A DNA stretch of 64,000 nucleotides from Spirodela intermedia (GCA_902729315.2 LR746266.1:1616259-1680258); one strand, 5' to 3'. Positions 49,500 through 61,181 are shown, numbered from the stretch's first letter. A program made the numbers and translations. Notes: generated by a model not told the origin, from the letters alone.

Positions 49500-49790
49500 T
49501 TCACAAGGGTGAGAGAGGGGGAGAGAGAGGAGGAAGGAGAGAGAAGGAGAGGGAGAGAGGGAGGGGAGAGATAAGGAGAGGGGAAGAGAGAGGGAGAGGG
49601 GGAGAGAGAGGGAGGGGAGAGATAAGAAGAGGGGGAGAGATAGGGAGAGGGGGAGAGAGAGGGAGGGGAGAGATAAGGAGAGGGGGAGAGAAAGGGAGAG
49701 AGAGGAGGGAGAGAAAGAGGAGGGAAAGGGAGAGAGAGATAGGGGGGGAGAGAGGGAGAGAAAGCGAGAGAGACTGTTTTGTTGGGACCA
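49500..49790 (+). repeat. Purine-strand minisatellite
   Basis: About 290 bases in which the plus strand is almost only G and A. GATAAG interruptions at about 49570, 49621 and 49671 show a tandem unit of roughly 50-51 bases inside a GGGAGA background. The Ser/Leu/Pro open frames on the minus strand are artefacts of this composition. Confidence 0.85.
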
Positions 49791-50596
49791 AATGCACCGA
49801 GGACATGTAGAAGTTTCATTGGCATGCTCATGCATGCGTGCCGCTTCCCTTCAGCAAGCAAACCCTAAGCGGGCAGGGCCGAAAATAACCCACGGACTGA
49901 TGACGAAGGATGGTACTCGCCTTCACGATTCACACAGAAATGGAGGGAGAGAGAGTGGACAAGAATGAAACCAGCCATTATTGTGCTTTGGGTGCGCGTG
50001 TTTCCTAGCAAAGGAAGAGCGGAGCGGGGGGGCACTCTCTCTGTCTCTGAGAACGCACGTGGCGACCTCTGCCATCCCAACCTCTTCCTTCTGTCTTGCC
50101 CGATGAGGGAGCAGCAAAATGATTGCTGGCTCGTCAGGTTCCGGCACGCGTGAGGGCCGCACTCGGCGAACAGCCCCCTTTTTCTTCTCCTAGACTTCGA
50201 CACCGCCACCTTTCTCCTCGGACATCTCCCAACACCACCCCGTACCTTGTGTTGGATGCGCAGAGAGGTAGAGAGAGAGAGAGAGAGAGAGAAGACAGAC
50301 AGACCACGCTTCATTCTATGCTTGTGTTCGATGAGGAGAGGAGCCCTGGCGTGATTTCAGTCTGACAGAGATGAGTTTTTGTGAACAGAAAACGAAAATT
50401 TGAGTGGGATGGTGGATTGACTGCCAGCAGAGGAAAGTAAGAGCGATAGACGCTGGTAGCTGGAAGAACAGTATCTTTTGGGATGGCCAGAAGAGAGAGA
50501 GAGAGAGAGACGACTTCACTCTATCAAAGGCATGTTAAACCAAACCTACATGTTGGTAGAAGGAACCGGTGACTGGGGAACGGGTGTGCAGAAGGA

Positions 50597-50652
<56 letters not shown>

Positions 50653-50746
50653 CGCTCTCTTTCTCACTCATCTACTCTTCAAGACCTATACACAGCCAAG
50701 AACACCTCTCAACCCCACACACGGAAGATAAAAAAGAACCATGATC
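49791..50746. other. Region downstream of the bHLH gene
   Basis: It contains the bHLH 3' untranslated region at its right side and CT/GA microsatellites at about 50270-50292, 50489-50510 and 50599-50649. Open frames such as 49865-50314 (minus) match nothing I recognise. Confidence 0.5.
50599..50649 (+). repeat. (CT)n microsatellite
   Basis: A CT run of about 50 bases, 100 bases past the bHLH stop codon. Confidence 0.97.
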
Positions 50747-51610
50747 TCATAGACCAGCTCCGCCGTCGTCCGCCACGCGCCGTCGCTTCTGGCATTCCGC
50801 CGCCTCCGTCCGGTCCACCAGAGCCCTAAGCGCGTCCTTCAAGAAGGCGGCCGCCATTCCGCCGCCGCCGCCACCATTTTCTTCCAACCCATCTTCTTCT
50901 TCCCCTCCTACGACGAGAACATTGCGGACTCTCCCTCCGAGGGTGGCGATTTCCGCCCTCAAAATCCTCAGCCGCAGGGACTTCACCGCTTCTCCAAGCT
51001 CCGGTAGAAGTCCGGCGCGGTCTTCGCAGCAGAGGGAGGCCGTGAATGTGGGCCTCCGGCCATCAGGATGAACGGAGATTTCATCCGTTTCGGAGGGGAA
51101 GTGTTCCACATTGTCGATCTCCGAGGCACGTTGCTTCAAGTCCCTTACGTGCTGCACTGCCTTGGCCAGAAGAGAGGCTTTGTCGATCTGGGGAAGAAGA
51201 TTCAGGACAGGAAAAAGGAGGGGAGGACAGAAGGAAGAAACCCTAATTCAGAGGAAAAAGGTCAACGACTTTTCCGTGAAATGGAGGCCATTGTGAGCTA
51301 GTTTCGGGTGATAAAGATTGCAAAAACCCGAGAAAAAACCCTAAGAAGGATGGAAACCTGTGAAATGATGATCGAAGCCCTAAACCCGGATTTCAACCGT
51401 GAACCCAAGAAAGTCCGTCGAGTCCTCTTTCTTTCATATCCTCTCTATAACTCTCCGTTAGCTATTTCTACCTTGAAGGACAATCGTCTTATCTCACATT
51501 CTCACGCTCACTCTACGCAGTTAAAGCTGGGAAGAGAGCATTATGTCTGAATGTCCGCTTGGGAGAAAAGGACTACCCTCCTCTGAGAGTCATCACTGGA
51601 AATAACTGGT

Positions 51611-51664
<54 letters not shown>

Positions 51665-52022
51665 TTTCAGTAGTGAGCACCTTGGAGTCACAGGCAAGGA
51701 TGGCGCGTAGGCGGTCGAGATGAGAGTTGATGCGCTCCCTCCGCCGCTTCTCGGCTTCCCTGTGGTTTCTGGCGGCCGTCGTAGCCCTGTTCAAGGGCTC
51801 CTCCGCCGCCGCTCCCACCATCTCCGGTGGGTGGAAGGGGGAGAATAAACCCGGGATCCCCCAGGCCATGGCCTCCGCACCATGATTGGAGCTGTAACTC
51901 AAAGGTTCCACGCTTCCGAACAGTCCAAACTCCGGCTGCAGACTCTCCGGCAGGCCTCGGAACACGTCGAAACTTCCCGGAAGGATCTGCTGGTCCATGG
52001 GGAAGAGCTCCTCTCCCCTCAT
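50747..52022 (-). CDS. bHLH transcription factor (bHLH30/32/51/106/107 type)
   Basis: Exon 1 is 51681-52022 (114 codons) and exon 2 is 50747-51187 (146 codons plus stop). A 493 bp GT-AG intron in phase 0 separates them, giving 260 aa. The basic region reads ARNHREAEKRRRERIN at residues 84-99, with the His-Glu-Arg trio (87, 91, 95) expected to bind a G-box (CACGTG). Helix 1 continues LDRLRAIL. The intron sits at the conserved place in the loop (CDSK/IDKASLLAKAVQHV), and helix 2 follows. The C-terminal half resembles the ACT-like fold of this subgroup (TASLCCEDRAGLLPEL, LRAEIATLGGRVRNV). The frame stays open upstream of 52022 into a GA repeat, so the start is chosen because MRGEELFPMDQQ is the first Met past that low-complexity stretch. 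Confidence 0.92.
51612..51661 (+). repeat. (GA)n microsatellite in the bHLH intron
   Basis: On the coding strand it is a CT run starting 20 bases after the donor of intron 1. Confidence 0.97.
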
Positions 52023-54239
52023 CCTCCAGCTCTGCTGCGTCTTCTTGAGAGAGAAAGGAAGAGGGGGACGATGGGTGATAGATATATGTGGTGGGCGGTC
52101 GGTGGGCCGGATCACCCCTTGTCGGCCGCGGCTATGATTCAAGAGCTGTCCTCGACATTCCTTCTGCAATCCTACGTCACGCTGATTGCACCCACCTCTC
52201 TCTCTCTCTCTCTCTCTCCTCTCTCTCTCCTCACTCCTCTCTCTCATTCCGGTGTGTGGACACGTTCTGTCTTTGAGCACTTGCCGCGTTGTAGTCAACG
52301 GGGAAGTGAGTGGCTTCTGGAGTGAGATGGCTACACGTAGGAATGCCGCAGTAGATGGGCAAAGTCAACGGGAATCCAGGACCATCGCCATGATGAGTGA
52401 CAGGTGCCCCCGACTCCGGTGTATGAACACCTGTAACCCATTTTCTCCGAGTCCCTAGTAAGCTCGCAGTCATCAGGCCAGTTTTTCTGGGCTTAGATAT
52501 ATATTTTTTTCCTAGATTTAAACTAAACTATGCTCTTCGATAATATGGGCTTCAAAAAGGGCCCAATAAAACAAATTTTATTTTCTTAAACAAGAACAAA
52601 ATAATTTCATCTTTGCGCTTGCGTCATCCAAAGTCAGCGCCCCAAGCCTCCTCCTATTTTCATACCAACTGTCACAATGCTCATAAGACCCTGCCAGCCT
52701 TTACAGTGGGTACTTTACTCGAATATCTTGTTGGCTGGGACAAGGGTGGACCTTGCTTTCACGGGTCTTGGAGTAGGCTGTCTATTGAGGGTGCATGGAG
52801 GGCACTCTTGGTTAACGCTTGATCCTTGCTACCTCTTTATTTATTTATTTATTTAACCCCCCATTATTAGTAGGCAATGGCCTAGAAAAGTTCAAATATA
52901 TTCATGTTCATATAATCAGGATAGAATGCCCTCGTTATATTTGTCAATAATGTTAAAATAATGAGAGAAATTAAAATTTTATTATTTATTTATTTGGTAT
53001 TTTAATATCCTTGGGTGCATGATAAATAATCTTTTTTCAAGACATACCCCTAAACCATGTTCACATGCATAATAATGTAAAGTTTGGACAATGACATAAA
53101 AGTTATACATGGCAAAAGATTATACACGATCTAATTGCATAAATAAATAAATACGTATTTATATAGATAGTTAGGTGGTGATAAAAATGAGTCGTAGGCT
53201 TCTTTATGAGCTCATTTATCATCATTGTAAAAAAAATTAATGAGAATTTTAAATAATTTGAGTTCTTTATTAAGGCTCCGCGAAGAAGATGGTGATGACC
53301 ATTTATTTAAGTCAACTTTTCCCCCAGGTCGATATAAACATAATCAAAGTTATGGGGATTTAAGTGCAATAAACTTCCCCAATTAAAAATAATTTAATCA
53401 ATTTTATCTACTCCTATTGTTTCCAATTTCCCCACCTCGACCGAGGTATAGTCTCTTTTCCAAGATATTAAATATATTTACGCGATATAGAAAAAGTGCT
53501 GACCACATGGCTTCCGTTTGACTAGTCAGAAGGAAATAGATAGTCGAGTATAGCAAGCATAAAGCTTTTATGATAATTTATTAACTTACCTGACTAAAAG
53601 TGGAAATAGATGGCGCACAAGACGAGGCTGGCAACTGAGATGTGCTGCCTGATGTCGGCCGACATCGGCTGACGGCGCCGACATTTCTGACACCGTGTCA
53701 CAATCGTGACCGCCGCCATCTTCTGCCGAAGACGCGGAAATCTCCGCCACGCGGCGGCTTGAATATCTACGAAAATCAGGTAGATATTTCCATAAATGAA
53801 AAGGTTGGGTACGGTTGAAATTAATAACTTTTTAAATATTAATTAGTTTATATTAAATAATTTTTACGTTGTTTAATGTCTTAGTAGATAAATTAATAAT
53901 TATTAAATTAATGTAATTATTTTCAGCGTAAAATATATCATTGGCTTCCGTCTTTAGTGATCTTCCATAGCTTAGAAAGCCTTGCTTCATATGTGTGAAA
54001 GGCCTTGATTAGGCATTTAAAAATAAATTAATAAAATTTCAAGTTTACGAGAAAAATAATTAGAGGCGTAAATAAGACGCAGCATATAACGAGAGGATGA
54101 CTTGCATCAAATATTAAAACTAGAGTTTGGCTTTATGTTGATTTTATGTAAATAACTGATTTTCTGTTGAAAAATACAAATTTATTTTATTTTATTATAT
54201 ATAATTATATCCTTATTTTAAATATTTTAATATTATTTT
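52023..54239. other. bHLH upstream region and AT-rich intergenic DNA
   Basis: CT-rich sequence at 52194-52250 lies in the probable bHLH leader or promoter, with GTCAAC (W-box core) motifs near 52300 and 52365. Beyond 52.5 kb the sequence is AT-rich with a GC patch at about 53640-53760. No gene or RNA is recognised. Confidence 0.5.
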
Positions 54240-54594
54240 TTAAAAACTTATATCATAAAAAAATCCATAAACTTGACTGGATTGAGGGCTAGACTTATGG
54301 GTCCACTAGATGAAAAAAAGACCATATTAGTGTAGTTTGTGGTCGAATAATGTCAAAGTTCGGGTGGCTAGATTGACCAGATGCTGCGTCAAATGAATCG
54401 GACGACCACATCGTCAACGGTCTTCATTGCGACGTTAACGTCCCAGATGCTGCCACGGCCCCTCTTGTGAATTCGTGGCTTCATCTGATTGGTTAGGAAG
54501 GGAAAATAGATATGGATTGGGCCGGGGGTATTAAATTAGTACGTATCGATTAATACCGTAGTGTGCGATTGTAGGTTAAATAACGGTGACAGAA

Positions 54595-54604
54595 TGACAC
54601 GTCA
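54595..54604 (+). promoter_or_regulatory. TGACACGTCA element upstream of HMG-CoA lyase copy 1
   Basis: Identical in both copies (54595-54604 and 60169-60178) within a longer conserved block. The ACGT core with TGAC/GTCA arms resembles bZIP binding sites. Confidence 0.4.
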
Positions 54605-54768
54605 ATAGCGCAACATTTCCTAACGTCTGTCTACTGTGTAGCTGCTGTGTGCAGTTTGATACGGACTGAAATCAGGTCTTCTCTCCCTCCCCCGACCCCC
54701 GTTACCTTCCCGTTGTTGCCTTCGTATACACGCTCTCTTTCACTGTCTCTCTCTTTCTCTGTTGATCA

Positions 54769-54772
<4 letters not shown>

Positions 54773-54817
<45 letters not shown>
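54773..54817 (+). repeat. (CT)n microsatellite in the 5' region of HMG-CoA lyase copy 1
   Basis: A CT run of about 45 bases. In copy 2 the corresponding place has only short, interrupted CT runs (about 60295-60326). Confidence 0.95.
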
Positions 54818-54821
<4 letters not shown>

Positions 54822-56189
54822 CGCCTCCGTGGACGGATGTGATAAGTCCCTTCTTCAGACGACCTCGGGGTGGGGGGAATCTAGTGTTCGGTTTAACCGA
54901 GCTACTCTGAATCTGTGCCTCCCGTTTCAGGAATCTCTTGGTTTCTCTTGGTCAGTTCTGTTTTTCAAAATCCCGTTGGATCTATCGGTGTTGGCTTCTC
55001 TGAAATTGCCGTCGATCTCTTCTTCTTCTTCTTCTTCTTCTTATCTTCCTTTAGAACGTTAAGCTTTCCGCGTTTCGAATTTTTTTAATTGCTGTATAGC
55101 TTACTCGACATGTGATGGATGTATTCTCCCTTGGCTTCTCATTTGCGAGTTTTATTTATCTTCGAACAAAATTCCACGGAGACAGTTTCTATTTTCTTCA
55201 ATTTTTTAGTTGTGCTATACAAATCGTGATATTCTTATAATTTCACTTGCCGTGGCCCTGTGGAAACTTCATCAGCATTTTAATTTGCGTATGGATCCTA
55301 TGCTTGAACTCTTGGTTCTTCCTCTTTCAATATCTAGACATTGTTGAATCATGTGGTGTGGACTGGTAGATTGTCAACTGCATTTACTCCAGTTTCCCTT
55401 TTCTTATCCAGCTCCGCAATGTCGAGTTTAGAGGAACCTCTTTTCATTGAGAGCCTGCCAAAGCTGAATGGTGGTGGTGGGGTGAATAGGTTCTCTTCTA
55501 GTGATGACAAGCCCAGGGTAGATGAGATGGAACCGGGGAACTGCATAACTGAACGGAGGGAATGCAGTTCTTCAGAAATTTGCAAGTAAAGTTCATTTTT
55601 CCCCTGATATATTATCCATATGTTAGGTGACGCATTGTGCAGACTTTTTTGACATCACAATTGTATACTTCATGTTTATGTCTCTTGTTATTGCAATAAA
55701 TACGACACCGAATTCATTTTACTTGATTGAAATAGTGGATGCGGGTATTTTGTGGATGGAAGCTGATGGAACTCTGAATGGTTTCTCAATAAGACTCTAT
55801 TCTTGGATTTTACTAATTGAAAGGCAAAGGGTTGGCGAATTGGTGATGAATGAGGTGCTCTTCACTCAGCAACGGATACCGTGGTCTCTTGTTCTAGTCA
55901 AAATCTTGAAAGTGATGTGACAATCAGTCTGTTGCTTCTATAAATATGAGCATAAAGTCCTTACAAGATGATTGTTGTTGTGGGGAATAGCTCATTGATA
56001 AGAGGAGCTTTTCGCTTTCCCATGGAAACTTTTGTTTCGAAATGATTCCCCACGTTTTCAAAAAGAAGCTATCACCTTAGTGAGCAATGCTTTAGATGAA
56101 TCTCATGTGCAAAATAAAATAAATTTTACATGGAGAATTGCATACCACATGCATCATGTGACATAGAAAATGTAAAGATACAATTTCGG

Positions 56190-56775
56190 GTAGGCTAGGT
56201 GTTCTATTGCACATCTTCTTTGGATGGCTGGGCGTCCCCCTTCCTTGGATGGCTGGGCGTCTGCCTTCCTTGGCTGGCTGGCTGTCCATCTTCCTTGGAT
56301 GGCTGGCCATGGTGGCAACCCATGTGGGAGAGCTGTGGCCTCTCATAGACTGCCATGTGTCCTCTTAGGTGGAAGAGGAAGAGAGAGAGAAAGAGTGAGC
56401 CGCGCTATCTAAATAGGGGTGGCTGCATTGAATAGGGGCGCCTCCCCTTATTTAATGGGCCCTTAGCTTCCTTTATGGGCTGCCCAATAGGCCCATTGGC
56501 CCCTTCTCTAATTTCTTGAAAATAAGATCAATCAATTAGTCCATAATAAATGAAATAAAAATACTTAGGAAATAGGAAAGTCAACTCTCACTTGAGAAAC
56601 CAATCTACTCATGTCATGAATACACGAAAATGTTCTTCAAATTACTTTAATTAAAGAACCCATGCTAAATTCAAAATCTATGGAACTAGATTCAATAACA
56701 TGCTAATTATAGTTAATTAAACAAATAAACTATGATTATAAATCATATTAATAAGCTGAATTAGGATGTTATCAG
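56190..56775 (-). mobile_element. Insertion in intron 1 of HMG-CoA lyase copy 1, possible solo LTR
   Basis: The segment is absent from the corresponding intron of copy 2, where sequence resembling 56180 runs directly into sequence like 56780. On the minus strand it would begin TGATAACATCCTAATTCAGC, a TG start common in LTRs. I cannot fix the other end or a target duplication. It carries a short minisatellite near 56212-56312. Confidence 0.5.
56212..56312 (+). repeat. Minisatellite, about 25 bp unit, four copies
   Basis: TTCCTTGGATGGCTGGGCG or a close variant recurs four times, with small changes in the third and fourth units. Confidence 0.8.
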
Positions 56776-59690
56776 TTTACAGTTCCCAGATTTCTGTTAT
56801 AATTTCTAGGCACCGATGTGACAAGCTTTGACCTCATTTTATCTTTAATATGATAACAGTTAAGAAATTTCGCTGATTCTTTGCATTCAACTTTAGTGAA
56901 GAATATACTTTGGGAAAGCAAACAAGGGTTGGCTTTAGAGGAGATTCAAGGGGTTTGTCCAACAATGGGAGGAACCAAATGCCCTTAAATAACATTTATG
57001 GTGTGCAATCTTTTCATGACAGAGATAGGAGCAGCTTTTCAAACAAGGTACATGCGATTGTGAGGCATTTCCCTTGTTCTTTGTGAATTTTTTTCTGTAT
57101 AAATTTTTCTTACCTTCAATCCCGTGTTTCCTTTCTTGTCACAGAATGACAAACTGTCGGAAATTCTCTTCCGTACCACATTTGTCCAGAATGTATTCTT
57201 GTTAGGAAAATATGTTTTCTTGTTACATATTGAACGTCAGTATTGTTTTTTTTCAGTTTTTCGATATCTTTTTAAGTATTTCACAGTTTCATTGAGGTAA
57301 GATGAGGCCCGACATGATCCTCACAGTTCTTAAAAGATTTGCCAAAATCTGTAAAGATCGTGGAAATTGCGCCCAGAGATGTACTGCAAAGCGAGAAGAT
57401 CATCGTTCCTGCGACTGTGAAAATCGAATTGATAACAAAATTGGCTTCTTCTGGGTTGTCTGTGATTGAAGCAACAAGTTTTGTCTCCCCAAACCGGGTA
57501 CCACAGGTGATGAATGCTTTTGCTTTCCCCGAGATGATTTAGTTTTATTTTAATTATGTATACTGACCTCTATATTACGCTATTTTCTCTCAAAAGTATA
57601 GCAAATCTGATCACCATTCTAGATAATCCTACGGTTTGAAACATAATTCACATTTAATAATTCAAATCTTGATAGATTTGGATGTCTGACATTAGGAATT
57701 TTGTTTAATAATTATTTTTGAAATGGATATTAAGCATGCCATTGGAAGCAGTGATGGACAAGAGAGGGTTTTCCTTTTTCTTCTCTTTTCTTCATGCTCT
57801 GCCCTCTGCTGGGAGATGTGGCGGAGAGGCATTACAGTATCTGCATATCTGTCTGGTTGTCCTTTTTTTTTAATTTTAATTTTAATTTTTTTAGTTTCAA
57901 GGTGGATCCTTCTTTTGATCTGGCTGGTTTGACCGCATTATTGACTTTTTATATTATTTTTTTTGATTTATGAATTTATGCCCACGTCTGCAATCAATCA
58001 TATCTCTATTATTCTTGTATGGTATGATGGGGACAGTGCATTTTTTCCACTGTCCTGGCATGCGTTGACTTTAATATTGAACTCTAATCTTTCATTAACT
58101 GAAACAAAATGCAGATACAGTCCAACGTTTCTCTTTTATCCTTGACAAAATATTTGTTATTATAAGAAATAATAATAATCCATGAAACAATCGATTAATG
58201 TTCTAATTGATTGGTTATTACAAGAAATAATAATAATCTGGGTCGGAAAAAAATCCATGAAAAACCATATTTTGTTCTGCTAGAGCCTATGATTCTCAGA
58301 TTTGAAGCTACTCCCGAAGCTAATCCGAGTCAACTCTCTTCCATTGCATCCACACCAAATCACAGCTGGCGGATGCGAAGGATGTGATGAGAGGAGTTCG
58401 GGAGTAGGGGGGCGTGAGGCTTCCAGTGTTGACGCCCAATCTGAAAGGGTTTGACGCGGCCATTGCAGCTGGTGCCAAGGAAGTCGCGGTGTTTACAGCA
58501 GCTTCTGAAGCCTTGTCAAAGTCAAACATCAACTGCAGCATCGAGGACAGCATCGTTCGTTACCGTGAGGTTGCCGCCGCCGCCGCTAAGAAGAAGATGA
58601 TACCCGCCCGGGGGTAACTCCTGGTTTGACTTCTGCTGTTCGATTATACGCAGTGTCTGAGGTCAGAGTTGACTTTTGCTGACGACGCAGGTACATAGCC
58701 AGCACCGTGGGTTGCCCTGTGGAAGGCCACGTCCCCCTTCTAGGGTCGCTTACATGGCGAAGGAGCTTCACGACATGGGCTGCTACGAGATCTCCCTCGG
58801 CGACACAGTCGGCGTGGCACTCCGAGTACGATCGTCAACCATTCCTTCTCTCTCCTTTTCCTAGATTCCTGGAAGAAGCGTTGGTTATTAATAGCAATCT
58901 ACGCATTATCCATTCATTCACGGCAGGCACCATATGTCCAATGCTGGAGGCGGTGATGTCGGTCGTGCCGGTCGAGAAGCTCGCCGTCCACTTCCACGAA
59001 CCTACGGGCAAGCTCTCCCCAACATCCTGTTCGCCCTCCAAGTAAGTGGGAGAGAGCTTGTTGTAGTCCAGAGAGATGGCCATCTTCATGGACGCTGAAT
59101 ATGCTGCTGCAGATGGGTGTCAGCGCGGTTGTCGCGTCGGTGGCCGGCGTGGGGGTCTGCCCCTACACCAAGGGAACCGCCGGCAACGTGGCCACTGAAG
59201 ACGTGGTGTACATGCTCAGTGGGCTGGGGATAAAGACGGGCGTTGACCTTGGGAAGGTGATCGCAACCGGAGAGTTCATCTCCGATCACCTTGGGCGGCC
59301 GTCGTTCTCCAGAGCCGCCACCGCGTTGACCCGGATCTCCAAGATTTGATCTTGGGGAGACCCAGAAAAAGTAAGTGGGTTTGTTCCCTTCCCCACTCTC
59401 TCTTGCTGGTATATAACCTATATACATATACGTAAACTATATGGAAAGTGTATGTGATGTAAGTAAGTTGACCGATGTGTGATCACATGGCAGATGAATG
59501 AGATGTGGCCTGTTCTTCGTTCCTTTTAAAATGCTATTTTTGGGGCGTTTTAGATTGCTTTTTACCAAAATAATAGTTTTTTGGTGGGCGTAAAATCATA
59601 GCGATAGGAAATCATTCGAAAATAAAAAATGGGCAGCAAATTATATTTTAAAAATTCTGATTTTGTGGACCACCAATAGTTTTTTTTAAT

Positions 59691-60168
59691 TTTTATAAAT
59701 ATTACATGAAAATAAAAAGAAAATCCAGAAAGTTGACTTGGATGAGGGTCAGACCAGTTGGCACACTAGATGGTGAACGCCCGTCAGAATGAATCCCAGC
59801 CGTTAAAGAACGTCAAAGTACTTGGGAGGGGGATAGCTTGACCGGGGACGGGTCAAATGAATTGGACGACCAGGTTGCGAAAAGGGTGGACCAGATTGTC
59901 AACGGTCTTCAGAGGGAAGGTCTGGAAGATCCGTTTGGCGGGGCCACCTTTTTTTCGTGGTATATATATTTTTTCAAGCCCATTTATTATTAAATGGAGG
60001 AATCTTTTCGTGGCGACGTTAACGGCCCTGATGCCGCCACGTGCCCTTCTTCTGGACGGCCAGGCTTCATCTGGTTGGTTTGAAAACAGCATAAAATATT
60101 GAGTGGGCCGGGGATTCACTTGGTACGTGTCGATTGGTGAGATTGAAGTGAAATTACGGGTGAAAGAA
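59691..60168. promoter_or_regulatory. Upstream region of HMG-CoA lyase copy 2
   Basis: This is the start of duplication unit 2. It aligns with about 54240-54594 but contains an extra stretch around 59880-60000. No gene is visible. Before it, 59350-59690 is the 3' flank of copy 1, with nothing recognised. Confidence 0.5.
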
Positions 60169-60178
60169 TGACACGTCA
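60169..60178 (+). promoter_or_regulatory. TGACACGTCA element upstream of HMG-CoA lyase copy 2
   Basis: Same ten bases as 54595-54604, in the same context about 1 kb upstream of the start codon (before splicing). Confidence 0.4.
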
Positions 60179-61181
60179 ATAGCTGCAACGTTGCTTCACG
60201 CCTGTCTTGCGTGTGTGCAGCTGTGTGCATTTCGATACGCACCAAATACCTGTGTGCTCTCCCCGTCCCCCATACCTTCCCGTCGTTGCGTTCCTCTCTC
60301 TTTCTCTCTCTACATCTCTCTCTCTCGCCTCCTCTCTGTGGACGGATGGGGGCCGGTCATCTACCACCAAGACTTGTGCGGGGGGGAATGCGTCTCCTCT
60401 TCATGCGACCTCTTCTCGCCGGCAGGTGACCACCTTACGTTCTGGAGTCCCCCCCCCCAACCAACCACCGAAATAAATTAGCTTGCCGGACTGTTGATTA
60501 ACGAGCGTCATGTGGTAAAAAGTTTTCCAGGCCGGGGTGACGGGGGGAAGCTAGGGTTCGGTTCCACCCATCTTCTCTGAATCTGTGCTTCCTCCTTTTG
60601 GGAATCCCTCGGTTTTTTTAACCCCCCCCTTCCCCCAAGCGTCGCCAAACCAGGTCAGTTTTGTTTTTTTTTCCCAATCTCGTCGGATCTATTGGAGTTG
60701 GTTTCTCTGAAATTGCCGTCGATCTCTTCTTCTTCTTCTTTTCTTTCTCTAGAACGTTAAGCTTTCCGCGTTTGGAAATTTTTTAATTGCTGTGTAGCTT
60801 GTTCGTCATGTGATGGTTGTATTCTCCCCTGGCTTCTCATTTTTGAAAGATTTTTATAGGAGTTTTATTTATCTTCAAGCAAAAATCCGCAGTGACAGTT
60901 TTTATTTTCTTCAATTCTTAGTTGGGTGCTATATAATTGTGATCTTCTTATAATTGCACTAGCCGTGGGTTTGGTATGTAAGGATCTAAGGCTCCTCATC
61001 GGCATCTTAATTTGCCTTTGGATCATATGCTTGAACTCTTTGTTCGTCCTCTTTCAATACCTATGCATTCGTTGCCAATACAATGGTGACACCAAGCGTT
61101 TTGGTGAAGCATGTGGTGTGGACTGGTAGATTGTCAACTGCATTTACTCCAGTTTCCCTTCTTTTTTTTTCCAGCCCCACA

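Larger units (their letters stand above)
55419..59349 (+). pseudogene. HMG-CoA lyase, upstream copy, apparently disabled
   Basis: Seven coding exons can be traced: 55419-55585, 56897-57047, 57327-57506, 58366-about 58615, 58691-58825, 58927-59041 and 59113-59349. They follow the plant enzyme that splits HMG-CoA to acetoacetate and acetyl-CoA in leucine breakdown. Lesions are: an in-frame TAG at 58405-58407; apparent one-base losses near 58731-58740 (a C run), near 58816 and near 58999 (inside the metal-binding HFHD-type motif); PRDVLQSE at about 57372-57395 in place of the catalytic-loop PRDGLQNE; and an Asp-Ser change to Ala in exon 7, although the catalytic Cys in VCPYTKG remains. The splice sites are intact. 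The three indels could be assembly errors; the TAG and the substitutions are harder to explain that way. Confidence 0.85.
54240..59690 (+). repeat. Tandem duplication unit 1 (HMG-CoA lyase locus)
   Basis: This unit and the one starting at about 59695 match in order. The shared parts are a promoter-side block ('cactagatg', 'tcaaatgaat(c/t)ggacgacca', 'tgacacgtcaatag'), the 5' untranslated region ('ctgaaattgccgtcgatctc', 'tagaacgttaagctttccgcg'), three coding exons and their introns. Unit 1 alone carries about 580 extra bases in the intron after its first coding exon. Confidence 0.85.

Noticed and set aside
51573-52298. Longer N-terminus for the bHLH protein, extending to about 52298
   Set aside because: The extension runs through a GA repeat coding for Arg-Glu strings and through poorly protein-like sequence. 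The Met at 52022 starts a normal bHLH N-terminus.
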